From contig NC_019877.2 in assembly GCF_002234675.1 (NCBI RefSeq), positions 2,201,041 to 2,265,040 of the forward strand: a stretch of DNA of 64,000 nt. The letters run 5' to 3'. Position numbers and translations under genes: made by a program. Shown one piece after another: positions 10,776 to 22,514 of the stretch. Position 1 is the first letter of the stretch, and every line of letters begins with the position of its first letter. The stretch comes from Oryzias latipes. Lineage: Eukaryota; Chordata; Actinopteri; Beloniformes; Adrianichthyidae. Under the pieces are notes generated by a model, which was given only the letters and a program-made list of their open reading frames with translations, was not told the DNA's origin and made no database searches.

Positions 10776-11660
10776 TAAAATTCTTTCTAAAATTGGGTAA
10801 AAGGTTGTTGTTTAAGTGCAGTGTTGAAAGGTTTAGCATAGTGTTCTCTTTAAGAATGCTGCCATATGACATTTCAGTGGAGTGATTGACAAATGTGGTG
10901 GAAAACAACCAGGGAACATTCACACAAAGAGAACATTCAGACTAAGTCTGTTGATGGGAAGGGTTTTTTCGAGGAAGGACATGGTTTTCTCACGCTCTGT
11001 ACCTTTAAGCAAAAAGATCTTCACTTCTGTTCATAAAGAACTGCACGTCTTGTGTTCTGGTGATTTCATCAGGTTGTTTGCTCTCCTTGCTTTAGTTTGT
11101 GACAGTGCACTGCACTGACAGATGCAGTGGCTGCATTCAAGACCCAGACGTTAAGTGTCACTTGTAAAATGCCATGGAAGAACAACAGCATAAAATGTCA
11201 GACAATGAGCTGCAGGAGAGCAGAGAGGAGACAGAAAGACACACATAAGGAAATTCTAAAAAGAAAAACCACTCAAAATATACAATAACAAACACGGTAC
11301 TTTAAAAAGATATTTTCAGAAAATAAAAATTAAAAAAAAAGTTTATTTTTAAAACAAATGATTTTTTTAACAGACTTCAACATCCTCTAATGCTGCATGT
11401 TAGCACTTTGGAGACCACTTCATGGGAAAAATCATTGCTATGAGATCTAACCTTTCATCTTTGCCACACTCTTATAACAGATCCCCAGTATTGTTTTTAC
11501 CTGAGGAAACACTGGGGAGTTTTGTCCAGGTCAATGTGAAGATGCGTGATCAAGATTGATCAGAGGTAAACACCACAACCTGCCTTTTAGATCCAGTCCC
11601 TACTTCACTTTTTAAAACTTTTCATGGGTTCTTTGAGACAGAGCTATTAAACATAGTAAA
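10756..11660. repeat. Local dispersed repeat, copy 1
   Basis: Aligned blocks with 22515-23880 include ttgtgttaaataaaattctt, agtggagtgattgacaaatg, gcagtggctgcattcaagac and ctgaggaaacactggggagt. Copy 1 lacks about 530 bases present in copy 2 (22820-23350). Partial members occur at 20725, 25105, 39115, 40085, 55795 and 62806. The distal part (11650-11735) encodes a shred of L2 RT (TGVFPSAVVKPFLKK), so the unit is itself a composite that was copied. Confidence 0.75.
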
Positions 11661-11741
11661 CTGCTCTTCTCAGACAGGTGTCTTCCCCTCAGCAGTGGTG
11701 AAGCCTTTTCTGAAGAAAAGTAATTTTGATCCAAATACTCT

Positions 11742-11861
11742 GGATAATCTAATCTAATCAAACTTTATTTATAAAAAAAAAGCGCTTTTCAACACTAAAC
11801 TTTGGAATGGGTTCAGTAATGAGCTGAAACAACATTAAAATATTCAAATATTCAAGAAAAT
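11742..11861 (-). mobile_element. L2 LINE 3'-end fragment
   Basis: The sequence ctaatcaaactttatttata followed by agcgcttttcaac is the inverted 3' terminus of an L2-type element; compare the start of the L2 at 57975. It continues beyond the Rex3 insertion, from about 14987 to 15010. Confidence 0.5.
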
Positions 11862-14800
11862 ACATCCATCCATCCATCCATCTTCCTCCGCTTATCCGGG
11901 ACCGGGTCGCGGGGGCAGCAGACTGAGCAGAGATGCCCAGACTTCCCTCACCCCAGCCACTTCCTCCAGCTCCTCTGGGGGGACCCCGAGGCGTTCCCAG
12001 GCCAGCCGAGAGACGTAGTCTCTCCAGCGTGTCCTGGGTCTTCCCCGGGGCCTCCGCCCAGTGGGACATGCCCGGAACACCTCTCCAGGGAGGCGTCCAG
12101 GGGGCATCCGGACTAGATGCCCGAGCCACCCCAGCTGGCTCCTTTCGATGTGGAGGAGAAGCGGTTCTACTCCGAGCTCCCCGTGGGTGGCCGAGCTTCT
12201 CACCCTATCTCTAAGGGAGCGCCCAGCCACCCTACGGAGGAAGCTTATTTCAGCCGCTTGTATTCGGGACCTCGTTCTTTCGGTCATGACCCATAGCTCA
12301 TGACCATAGGTGAGTACTGGAACGTAGATCGACCGGTAAATTGAGAGCTTTGCTTTTCGGCTCAGCTCTCTCTTCACCACGACGGACCGATAGAACGACC
12401 GCATAACTACGGACGCCGCTCCGATCCGCCTGTCAATCTCACGCTCCGATCTTCCCTCACTCGTGAACAAGACCCCGAGGTATTTAAACTCCTCCACCTG
12501 GGGCAAGGACACCCCACCCACCGAGAGATGGCAAGCTACCTTTCTCCGGTCAAGGACCATGGCCTCAGATTTAGCGGTGCTGACCCTCATCCCAGCCGCT
12601 TCACACTCGGCCACAAACCGCCCCAATGCACGCTGGAGGTCCCGGCTCGATGAAGCCAACAGGACAACATCATCTGCAAAAAGCAGAGAGGAAATCCTGT
12701 GGTTCCCCAAACCAGATCCCTTCCGGCCCCTGGCTGCGCCTAGAAATTCTGTCCATAAAAACTATGAACAGAACCGGTGATAAAGGGCAGCCTTGCCGGA
12801 GTCCAACGTGGACCGGGAACAGGTCTGACTTACTGCCGGCTATGCGAACCAAGCTCCTACTCCGGTCGTACAGAGACCGGACAGCCCTCAGTAAGGCTCC
12901 CCGGACCCCATACTCCCAGAGCACCCCCCACAGGATGCCACGGGGGACGCGGTCGAACGCCTTCTCCAAATCCACAAAACACATATGGACTGGATGAGCG
13001 AACTCCCACAATCCCTCCAGCACTCTAGATAGGGTGTATAGCTGGTCCACTCTTCCACGACCAGGACGGAAACTGCACTGTTGTTCCCTAATCCGAGGTT
13101 CGACTATCGGACGGACTCTCCTCTCCAGTACCCTGGCATAGACTTTCCCAGGGAGGCTGAGGAGTGTGATTCCCCTATGGTTGGAACACACCCTCCGGTC
13201 CCCCGTCTTAAAGAGGGGAACCACCACCCCTGTCTGCCAGTCCAGTGGTACGGTTCCCGACCGCCACGCGACGCTGCAGAGACGTGTCAGCCAAGACACT
13301 CCCACAGCATCCAGAGACTTGAGGTGCTCAGGGCGGACTTCATCCACCCCCGGGGCCTTGCCACCGAGGAGCTCATTGACTACCTCAGTGACTTCAGCCC
13401 GGGTAATAGACAGCCCTACCCCAAAGTCCTCACTCTCCGCTTCTTCAAAAGAAGGCGTGTCAGTGGGATTGAGGAGATCCTCGAAGTACTCCTTCCACCG
13501 CCCGACAATGTCCTCAGTCGAAGTCAACAGCTCCCCACCTGCACTGAAAACGGTGCCTGCGGAGAACTGCTTTCCCCTCCTGAGTCGCCGGATGGTTTGC
13601 CAGAATTTCTTCGAGGCCAACCGATAGTCCTTCTCCATGGCCTCACCGAACTCCTCCCAGGACCGAGTTTTCGCCTCCGCAACAGTCCGGGCCGCAGCTC
13701 GCTTAGACTGCCGGTATCTGTCAGCTGCCTCTAGGGTCCCGCAGGCCAGCCAGGCCTGGTAGGACTCCTTCTTCAGCTTGACGGCATCCCTTACTTCCGG
13801 TGTCCACCACCGGGTTCGGGGGTTACCGCCGCGACAGGCACCAGAGACCTTGCGACCACAGCTCCGAGCAGCAGCAAAGACAATGGAGGTGGAAAACATG
13901 GTCCACTCGGACTCAATGTCCCCAACCTCCCTTGGTACCTGTTTGAAGTTCTCCCGGATGTGGGAGTTAAAGACTTCCCTGACGGAGGGCTCAGCCAGAC
14001 GTTTCCAGCAGACCCTCACAGTACGTTTGGGTCTTCCAAGTCTTTCCGGCCTCCTTCCCCGCCAGCGAATCCAACTCATCACCAGGTAGTGATCGGTGGA
14101 CAGCTCCGCCCCTCTCTTCACCCGAGTGTCCAAGACACAGGGCCGAAGGTTGCCTGAAACAACTACAAAGTCGATCATTGACCTCCTGCCTAGGGTGTCC
14201 TGATGCCAGGTGTATTGATGGACACCCTTGTGCTCGAACATGGTGTTCGTTATGGACAAACTATGACGAGCACAGAAGTCCAATAACAAAACACCACTCG
14301 GGTTCAGATCAGGGGGGGCGTTCCTTCCAATCACACCCCTCCAGGTGCCACTGTCATTGCCCACGTGGGCATCGAAGTCCCCCAGGAAGACAATGGAGTC
14401 CCCCGTTGGGGCACTTTCCAGTACCCCTTCGAGAGACACAAAGAAGGCCTGGTACTCCAAACTGCTGTTCGGCCCGTAAGCCGAAACCACAGTTAGAGAC
14501 CTGTCCCCCACCCGGAGGCGGAGGGACATGACCCTCTCGTCCACCGGGGTGAACTCCAACACTTGGCGGCTGAGCTGGGGGCTCACGAGTAAGCCCACGC
14601 CAGCCCGCCGCCTCTCACCTTGGGCAACTCCAGAGTGGTAGAGAGTCCAACCCCTCTCTAAGGACTGAGTTTCAGAGCCCAGGCTATGTGTGGAGGTGAG
14701 CCCGACTATATCTAGACGGTATCTCTCAACCTCTCGCACCAGCTCAGGCTCCTTCCCTCCCAGAGAGGTGACATTCCATGTCCCAAAAGCCAGGTTCCAT

Positions 14801-14973
14801 GATCGGGGTTTGGGCCGCCGAGGCACCCGCCCTCGACTGCCACCCAAACCACATTGCACCGGCCCCTTTTGAGGTCTCCTACGGGTGGTGGGCCCATAGG
14901 AGAGTGGTCCCACGTCGCTCCTTCGGGCTGTGCCCGACCGGGGCCCGTGGGAAGAGCCCCGGCCACCAGGCGC
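11862..14973 (-). mobile_element. Rex3/RTE LINE, nearly full length, with 13-bp target duplication
   Basis: The 3' end on the minus strand is the diagnostic gcggaggaagatggatgg repeat tail at 11862-11890, and the 5' end is gcgcctggtggccgggg at 14973. The direct repeat tattcaagaaaat occurs at 11849-11861 and again at 14974-14986. This is an exact 13-bp target-site duplication that fixes both ends. The total is about 3.1 kb with both enzymatic domains. High GC compared with its AT-rich surroundings is typical of this family. A single frame disruption separates the two reading frames. Confidence 0.92.
11892..14913 (-). pseudogene. Rex3 ORF: endonuclease-reverse transcriptase, frameshifted
   Basis: This is the target-primed retrotransposition enzyme of the LINE. 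The first frame (12670-14913) holds an AP endonuclease with WNVTSLGGKE near its start, FLGDFDAHVG and the STDHYLV box. It continues into the RT domain, with KAPGVDEVRPEHL, FVDLEKAFDRVPR and GLRQGCPLSPVLF. The second frame (11892-12710) carries the catalytic LLFADDVVLLA box, then PQVEEFKYLG, and runs to the C-terminus. The frames overlap at 12670-12710, so one indel near there, just before the FADD box, breaks the protein. Otherwise the sequence is long and open, which suggests a fairly recent insertion. Confidence 0.9.
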
Positions 14974-15029
14974 TATTCAAGAAAATGTAGAAAGAAACTC
15001 TGATTTCAGGATATGAAGATACGAGGAGT

Positions 15030-15660
15030 TAAGGATCAAGAGGGGATTGAATCATTCCAAATACATGTGTGAACGTCATTGTGGTGAAATAATCAAAGCT
15101 CTTTTAATTACAACCAATAGTATAACATAGTAATGTGCAATAATTATTACTGAAAGGTTTTAATTACACTCAATAAGCTATCAAGTTTGTTTACCTGAGC
15201 CGCAATGTGCAGCAATAATTTCTGGTTTAATGTTATCATGTGCTCTAATGATAATCAATGATTATCACATATCAGTACCGTTACTGTTTACTGATATTGT
15301 GAATGAATGTTTTCTGAAGATTATCATCAATAAGCACTGGATTTTGTTATTTGAAGAGAATCTTATTTGATCAGTACCAGATTTGAAAAACTGTAAAACT
15401 ATCAAATGAATTAACTCAGTAGGGGTGGGATGATATAAGTTTGCTTTTTCCCACTCCTTTTCAAGCAATAAATCAAGCTCTACTTATACTTTAGTTAATT
15501 ATTACTGTTTTTAATTAAGCAAAATGTGATTCAAGTTACTTTCTAGACACAAAAGTATTTAATTAAGGAATTGACATTATGATGATAAATTCTGTGTCAA
15601 AAACATTTGTTTCCCATAATACTGTAAAGGCCTATTTCCTCAGAGGAAATGCCATTCAGA
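15030..15660. other. No recognisable gene
   Basis: AT-rich sequence rich in short repeats of the type caataattattac. No coding signature or transposon terminus is seen. Confidence 0.5.
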
Positions 15661-15664
15661 AATG

Positions 15665-16034
15665 TGTCGTTATTTCTTTTGTATTAAGACAGGAGTACTT
15701 CCAGAGCGGTGAGGCAGGAGAATTTCCATAGCGGTGAGGCAGGAGACCGACGGCTTGACGTGTGACCAAGGCTGACCATGGAAACCAGGTAAGAACCCGT
15801 GGACGAGTTTACCCCGTTGGGTGAGGCGAGGGAAAATTAGCGAGAGCAAAAAGACTGGGAACAAGAGAATAAACTTGACCAGACTAAGCACCGTTGAGGA
15901 ACAACGAATTGGCGTCGAATAATGGTGGTGGATCTCCTTAAGAAGCGGTGGTTGATGAGATGAGTGGAGTCAGCTTGTCACGTCCGGAGAGAGCAGAGAG
16001 TAAGGGGGAGGAGTCTGTCAGAGGCACCATGACA
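15665..16034 (-). mobile_element. Solo LTR, Sushi-type, inverted
   Basis: Read on the minus strand it begins tgtcatggtgcctctgacag and ends ataacgaca. The start matches the LTRs at 62198 and 44942. A near-direct repeat ccagagcggtgaggcaggag / ccatagcggtgaggcaggag lies at 15700-15745. No matching target duplication is found, because its 5' end abuts the Gypsy element beginning at 16034. Confidence 0.65.
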
Positions 16035-16191
16035 TTAATATACTATTTGCGTTTTTTCTGTTGTTTTGGTTTTCTTGTGTTACATAAAAAGAATCTGAAT
16101 AACAAAGAGTAAAACCTGTTGTGTAAATATATCAATTTAAAGAATCTAATTACCCTAAAAAACGTAAAGAGCACTAAAATAAATAGATGAT
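16034..16191 (+). repeat. 5' LTR of decayed Gypsy
   Basis: This differs from the 3' copy by only a few substitutions and one A indel near 16170, so the element is not ancient despite its broken genes. Confidence 0.75.
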
Positions 16192-16251
16192 GGTGGCCAG
16201 TATGGGGAAAGATTTTTTTTTTATATATGTACGTGTTTTGTTGCAAAAATC

Positions 16252-17452
16252 ATGGCATCTAGAACAAGTGCGGGTTTGAGTGGCTTATACAATCCAGATG
16301 CTTTGAAAGATACTGAGTCTGTTGATCCAGATTTTACTGTTGGTCAATTTGTAACCATAAGAGAGAAATCTCCAAGTGAAATAACATCTATGTTGGGTTC
16401 ATTATATTTAGACGATGAAGAGGATGAAAATGAATGTATTGCTCCTGAAGACATCAGACACAGGAAAGCTAAACTGCCAACCAATGTTGAGGTTGTTCAT
16501 GTTAATGCGGATGATGATGGTGGTAATGCAGAGGATGAGCAACAGTACAGAAGATCAGGAGGAGCAGAACATAAAAGCTGACCTAAAATGTGTAACCCAT
16601 TAAGTTGTTGCTTTAAAAGAGCAGGTCCATAACTTAGAAGTAAGACTGAGGGATTCCATTACAAGTTCTATCAATCGAGAAAGTAATTTCAGAGAATATA
16701 CTGATGTTTGTTTTGCAAAAATGGAAAATAACCTTATTTCCAAGGTAGAAAAACTGGAAAAAGACGTGGTGAACTGCATGTTAAGAAGGGATTGGAAATG
16801 GAAAAACCAACTAAAAAATGTTAAAGCAGCATCCATTCCCCAAAGGTCCATAGCCATTTCTACTGAATTACAGTAATCAACTCTTTCTGATGAACCTCAT
16901 CTTATAGTACCTGGTCAGCCTGGTGCCACCCCTTTCTAATCTACACCTCCTGTTCGCTTGGACTTTCCCACTTTTGGAAACTCCAGAGAATCTTCAGATG
17001 TTGTCAGTTTTATAGAGCAATGCAAAAACTATTTAGACATACGACCATTGTCCAACCATGAATTAATGGGAGCCCTGTCTGCAGTTTTGAAAGGACCCGC
17101 TCTTAGTTGTTGGAAAGCCACAAAACATCAAATACATGACTGGACTTCTTTTAAAAATGCATTTATGGCTGCCTTTCTCCCTGCTGACTATTTAACAGAA
17201 GTAGAGGAGAAATTGAGGACCACAGTCCAAAAGCCAGATCAGTGTCTGAGAGACTTTGCATATGACTACAGAGGTCTATGTCTTAAGTGGAAGCAGGACA
17301 TGTCAGAAGAGGAGATTGTGCGACGCATACTTAACAACATCAATCCAAAAGTGGCAGGATGTCTGAGGGGAACGGTGTCTACAGTTGCACAACTTGTGAA
17401 AATTGGAGCCATGGTTGAAAAGGACTGCACAGGAGCAAAAAATTATTGGTAG
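16252..17452 (+). pseudogene. Gypsy gag, frameshifted
   Basis: The N-terminal frame (16252-16581) starts MASRTSAGLSGLYNP and is acidic towards its end. The capsid-like part resumes in another frame at about 16958 ([19 protein letters not shown] ... [16 protein letters not shown] motifs) and ends at 17452. A coiled-coil-like stretch between them (16600-16860) is out of frame. No zinc knuckle is visible before the stop. Confidence 0.7.
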
Positions 17453-17598
17453 AGAGTTCATGCTAGTTCTGACAGATTCACTAAAAAACCTCCTGAGAGA
17501 AAAGGTAACTAAAAGAGGACAGTAGGTGTCACTGTAGTTCCACAACTTACCTTAACTTAAGAGCCAAACCTCTTACTGGTCCCTGTTCAATCCGAGGG

Positions 17599-20055
17599 AT
17601 GCAAGTGGAAGCAGTGGGTGGCACTGGTAGTACCTTTACTCAAACGAGAGAAAGCTTGTGGAACCAGTTGACACGTCCTGAAGAAACATTTCAACTTAAA
17701 GAAAGACAAAGGTTCGTTAGGGCTGATGGCACCGTTCACCAGGAGTTGGGCCACACGACTATATGTCTTGAGTGGCATCAGGATCAATGGACAATTAACG
17801 TGCATGTGATGGAAGACCGCCACTTGGCTTTCTCTCTAGTGCTTGGACTGGATTTTCTATCAAAGTCGGGGGCAATCCTTGATATGTCCCGAAACAGTTA
17901 TGGAGTGAAAACAGATCATGGCTATAAATTCCATGTGTTTTATTCATCAGACAGGAGATTTCAAGGAGTAGAAAAAATCCACCATCTCCTCTTGCCTTTC
18001 TCCTGTTAATCTCTACTATGCACTCCGACCGGGGGAGTTTCCTCCTTGTTGGTCTGTTGTGACTGCCACAGACATTGTTCAAACCTGTGACACTGATAAC
18101 CCTGACAGTTCCAGACTTCTACATAAATTGTTGGAGGATTGGCCTACAGTTACTTCCGGCATTCTGGGGAAAATCACTGTAGAAAAACACACAATCTTCT
18201 TACAAGACGAAATCCCAGTGAGATCAAGAGCATATCGGGTTTCTCCTTTGAAAAAAGAATAATCGAGGAACATGTGGCTAAAAGGTTGAAAAATGGCATA
18301 ATTGAACCATCACAATCAGCCTGGTCCTCACCTGTAGTCCATGTAGACAAGCCTGATGGATCCTATAGGTTTTGTGTTGACTACAGAAGAGTAAATGCCA
18401 AGACCTTACCTGATGCTTATCCCATGCCCCTCATTCATGACATCTTGGAATCCATGGATGGTGCCTCCTGGTTCAGCTCTTTGGATTTGCAATAAGGATA
18501 TTAGCAGGTGGCTATGGATGAACAGAGTAAGCCACAAACAGCTTTTATAACTTCTATTGGACTTTTCCAGTTCAAATGTATGCCATTTGGATTACGTAAT
18601 GCTGCAGCAACTTTCCAACGGCTTATGGAAAAAGTGTTAAAAGAACTAAAAGGGAAGTTGTGTTTTGTTTACATTGATGACATCATTGTTTATTCTAAAA
18701 CACAAGCAGACCACCTGAAAGACTTGGCAGAAATGTTTCACAGACTCCATAGTGCCAACCTCAGTCTCAACATGGATAAATGTAATTTCTTTAAAAAACA
18801 GTTAAAATTTCTTTGTCATGTTTTCTCAGGAAAAGAAGTAGAAGCCAATCCAGCAAAGACACAAGCAATTGCAGAGTTTCCAGTACCAATTGATACAAAA
18901 TCACTTCAACGTTTTCTGGGGCTTGCAGGCTGGTATCATAAATTTATTGCAAATTTTTCTGATATTGCGGCTCCTCTTAATCATTTGAAGAAGAAGGGGG
19001 TAGAGTGGCACTGGACTACCGAATGTCAAGCTAGTATGGATGCTTTAAAAAAAGCTCTAACCTCACCACCCATACCAGCAAAGCCAGATATGTCACTTCA
19101 CTTTCAGGTTCGTACAGACGCAGTGAGGTGGGCCTTGGGGTTATTCTCTCTCAGGAGACAAAAGATGGAGAACGTGTTATTGCGTATGCTTCCAGAGGGC
19201 TTCGAGGACCTGAGAGAAATTATTCTACCTCAGAAAAGGAATGTTTGGCTGTTGTCTGGGCGGTCGAGAAATGGCGACACTATCTTGAAGGGAAGGAGTT
19301 TTTCGTCTACACAGACCATGCTGCATTGTCATGGGCGCTGCCTTGTCATGGGCATTCAATTGTCCTAAAACAACATCTCGCTTGACGCGCTGGATTTTGG
19401 GGTTGCAACAGTTTCACTTCAAGGTCCTAAAACACGACGAATTATCAAGATTCTGATTGAGGAAATCTTCACTAGGTGGGGCGTTCCTCAATATCTGGTG
19501 TCTGACCGAGGTCCTCAGTTTATTAGTAGTCTTTTAATTGACCTTTGTAAGACATGGGGGGTTGTGCAGAAGTTAACAACTAGTTATCATCCACAAACCA
19601 ACCTCACCAAACAAGTAAACAGAACATTGAAGACCATGATTGCATCCTTTGTTGGCCAACATCACCATGCATGGGATGAATGGTTACCTGAGTTTCGTTT
19701 TGCTATTAACACCGCCCATCAAGAAACCACAGGAAAGACCCCAGCTGAGCTGGCTCTGGGACTTAATCTCAATGGCCCTCTGCAGAGACTGATTTATAAA
19801 CCGCCTTCTCCCCAACAACAAGCAACCTACAATCTAGTTGAAAGACAACACCAACTGGCTGAGGAGGTTAAACGGATAGTGGGTGTGCACCAGGCTAGAA
19901 ATGCTAAGTACTATAATACCTGTAGAAAAGATGCACACTTTCTGCCAGAAGACTTGGTCTGGGTAAGGTCACATCCTCTTTTCAAAGCTACTGAGAAGTT
20001 TTCAGCAAAGTTAGCACCGAAGTGGGAAGGACCAGCAAAAATAATAAAGAAATGA
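17599..20055 (+). pseudogene. Gypsy pol remnants: protease, RT, RNase H, integrase
   Basis: The protease motif reads GGTGSTFT where family members have a DTGS-type centre, so the catalytic Asp is lost. The downstream LVLGLDFL flap region is present. RT shows [10 protein letters not shown] and YIDDIIVYS (near 18670) but has stops at 18493 and 18505 within the SLDLQ-GY box. RNase H requires a frame change near 19128. Near 19430 the RNase H region is fused directly to the late integrase core (SDRGPQFISS). The third catalytic residue region reads TKQVNRTL where a Glu is expected. The polyprotein cannot be functional. Confidence 0.85.
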
Positions 20056-20265
20056 GGGCCTATTAATTACAGAGTTATTTGGGGAGACCCACAAAAGAAA
20101 GAAGATACTGTAAAGTGGCAAACCTAGGAGGGGGGCACCCCGGAAAAAGGGGGGCCCACGAGGGGTGTTGGGAGTGGGAGTGACCGTGAACTCTGAAAGG
20201 AAGACGCTACAACATGGACCTTAACGGGACATTAAAGAAAACAAATGGGTTTTGAGAGACTGGGG

Positions 20266-20422
20266 ATTAATATACTATTTGGGTTTTTTCTGTTGTTTTG
20301 GTTTATTTGTGTTACATAAAAAGAATCTGAATAACAAAGAGTAAAACCTGTTGTGTAAATATATCAATTTAAAGAATCTAATTACCCTAAAAACGTAATG
20401 AGCACTAAAATAAATAGATGAT
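20266..20422 (+). repeat. 3' LTR of decayed Gypsy
   Basis: Direct repeat of 16034-16191. An AATAAA-like signal near its end (taaaataaatag) is compatible with polyadenylation. Confidence 0.75.
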
Positions 20423-20619
20423 CTTTACAACTTTTTTGTTTTGTTTTATTTTCTGTCTTTGTAATCTATGCATTTTAACATTTCTGTAATGAGTTTGATA
20501 AATATGTGTAAACTCTTTATTGCTTTAACTACAATGCTTGAAATAAAATCAATAAATCAAAAGAAATAAAATCAAAAGAAATGTAAGGCTTGGCTCTACT
20601 GTGAGGACAGAGTATTTGG

Positions 20620-21260
20620 GAATCTCTTCATACCAGGAGCCAGCTAGGCCATTGGACCATTATCACAGTGCCCACCCAAGCCAGGACAGCAAAGGGTCCT
20701 CTTCACAGCCGTCAGACTGCTAAAAGGCTGTTGTTTAACTGCAGTGTTGAAAGGTTTAGCATAGTGTTTTCTTTAAGAATGCTGCCACATAACATTTCAG
20801 TGGAGTGATTGACAAATGTGGTGGAAAACACCCAGGGAACATTCACACAAAGTTCAGACTAAGACTGTTGATGGGAAGGTTTTTTTCGAGGAAGGACATG
20901 GTTTTCTCACTCTCTGTACCTCTAGGCAGAAAGATCTTTACTTCTGTTCATAAAGAACTGCACGTCTTCTGTTCTGGTGATTTCATCAGGTTGTTTGGTC
21001 TCCTTGCTTTAGTTTGTGACAATGGGTGCTCAGAACTTCAGGGTGGTGGTGGGCTGCTTGTCTGGGTCAGGGGAGGCTCCTGGGTTAGTGGGGTATTGTG
21101 CTGGACTCAGGCTTGGCCATCAGCGCTTCCCCTTTTCATTTTACTCTCTACATTCTCTTCATACCAGGAGCCAGCTCGGCCACTGGAACATTACCACATT
21201 GCCCAGCCAAACCAGGACAGCAAAGGGGTCCTCTTCACAGCCTTCAGACTGCAACGTTAA
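20620..21260. repeat. Local dispersed repeat with duplicated end
   Basis: The block taccaggagccagct ... aggacagcaaagg ... cagactgc occurs at 20628-20712 and again at 21159-21252. It flanks a copy of the local repeat (20725-21020) in what looks like a tandem arrangement with a period near 530 bases. The open frames in it are not conserved as protein between copies. Confidence 0.6.
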
Positions 21261-21269
21261 TCTCTAGCC

Positions 21270-22100
21270 GGTCCAGCAAGGTCGACAACAACCACCCACC
21301 AAGTCAGCAAGTCATGGCAGAAAAGATCTACACAAGAAACACTGGGGCTAAAATCAAAAGAATATGCTAAAATTAAATACATAAGATGTATATAAAAAGA
21401 TAATATTGAGAATAAGAATATACCAATTGCATTGAGACATAGTAGGTTTACTTTACCAACACACATGTCATGCAGCGAAAAAGAATCAAACCATCATTCC
21501 AGTCCAATGTGAGGAAACACTTTGAATTTAGCAAAGACATGTGACCATCCAGTGTGCTAGAATGTTCTAATAATGTTCCCTTTGGATTATTTTGATGTGG
21601 TAAAACAACAGTGGCCTGAGCTTTAGGAAACTAAAATGTGAATGGATTTGCTACTAATTCTTGTTTACTTGTTTGTTTGCACACATATTTTATTTACTCT
21701 AGATCATCTTGAAGAAATCCAAGGAATCTGGAGAACTTCCCCTGCACTGTTCAGTACCCAGATATTTATCTCTGAGTCACACTGGTTGTAGTTTTGGCTA
21801 AAGAGGTACTGAATCGATCGAAGGTCAGTGAATCGGATCCAATCGGATTGTTTAAAATGAACCGAAAACAAAATGAAATTGCTTCGGAAACCACAAATAT
21901 CAAACCGAATCAAATCCTTCATCAGATGAATTGTTACACACCTAGTTTCCACACAAACCATTTACAGCCAAGTCCAAGTCGCTTTGAGTTGAACGTCAGA
22001 CAATCGTAGCAAGTGATTCCACTGACGAGAACACACGGTCTCTAACCTTTGGAGTGAAGACCATGTAGCAAAAGTCTACTGTCCTCTTAATTAATTAATT
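21270..22100. other. Mostly unassigned, with a hAT-like terminus near 21945
   Basis: At 21925-21948 the sequence caattgttacacacctag-like end (gaattgttacacacctag) resembles a hAT terminus, preceded by subterminal cggaaacc/aaccgaatc motifs. No matching left end was found, so it is left as a fragment. The rest shows nothing recognisable. Confidence 0.35.
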
Positions 22101-22104
22101 AGCT

Positions 22105-22500
22105 TTAGATTATGCAGATTATCTCTCTAGGACACCAAACATGAACACAAACACACAAAATCCAAGCAGAATCTATGGATGAAACATGGATCATATTTGA
22201 ATAAAAATGATCATTTAGTTTTGTTTTGAATTGGGTTATTTTATGAATGAGATAAAAGGGTGCTATTTAACTGCATTGTTGAAAGGTTTAGCAAAGTGTT
22301 CTCTATAAAAATGCTGCCACATAACATTTCAGTGGAGTGATTGACAAATGTAATGGAAACTTACATTTGAGTACTTACAGAACAGCATCGGTCTGGATAG
22401 AAATGTTGCTGCAGATTATCTCTCTAGGACACCAAACATGAACACAAACACACAAAATCCAAGCAGAATATATGGTTGAAACGTGAACAATCTTTTTTGA
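22105..22500. repeat. Two partial copies of the local repeat
   Basis: The block accaaacatgaacacaaaca occurs at about 22135 and 22432. The gene-free unit is thus present twice in tandem before the long copy begins near 22515. Confidence 0.65.
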
Positions 22501-22514
22501 ATGAAAATGATCCT

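Larger units (their letters stand above)
16034..20422 (+). mobile_element. Decayed Ty3/Gypsy element with very short LTRs
   Basis: Nearly identical direct repeats of about 158 bp at 16034-16191 and 20266-20422 (attaatatactattt to aaatagatgat) act as LTRs. Between them the order gag, protease, RT, RNase H, integrase is that of Ty3/Gypsy. A purine-rich gagagactgggg precedes the 3' repeat. Every gene is broken. The zinc-finger and first catalytic part of integrase are deleted, so the copy is non-autonomous. No target duplication is visible. Confidence 0.85.

Noticed and set aside
12777..14872. Several long plus-strand open frames (for example 217 codons at 13081)
   Set aside because: They are antisense shadows of the GC-rich Rex3 ORF and carry no domain of their own.
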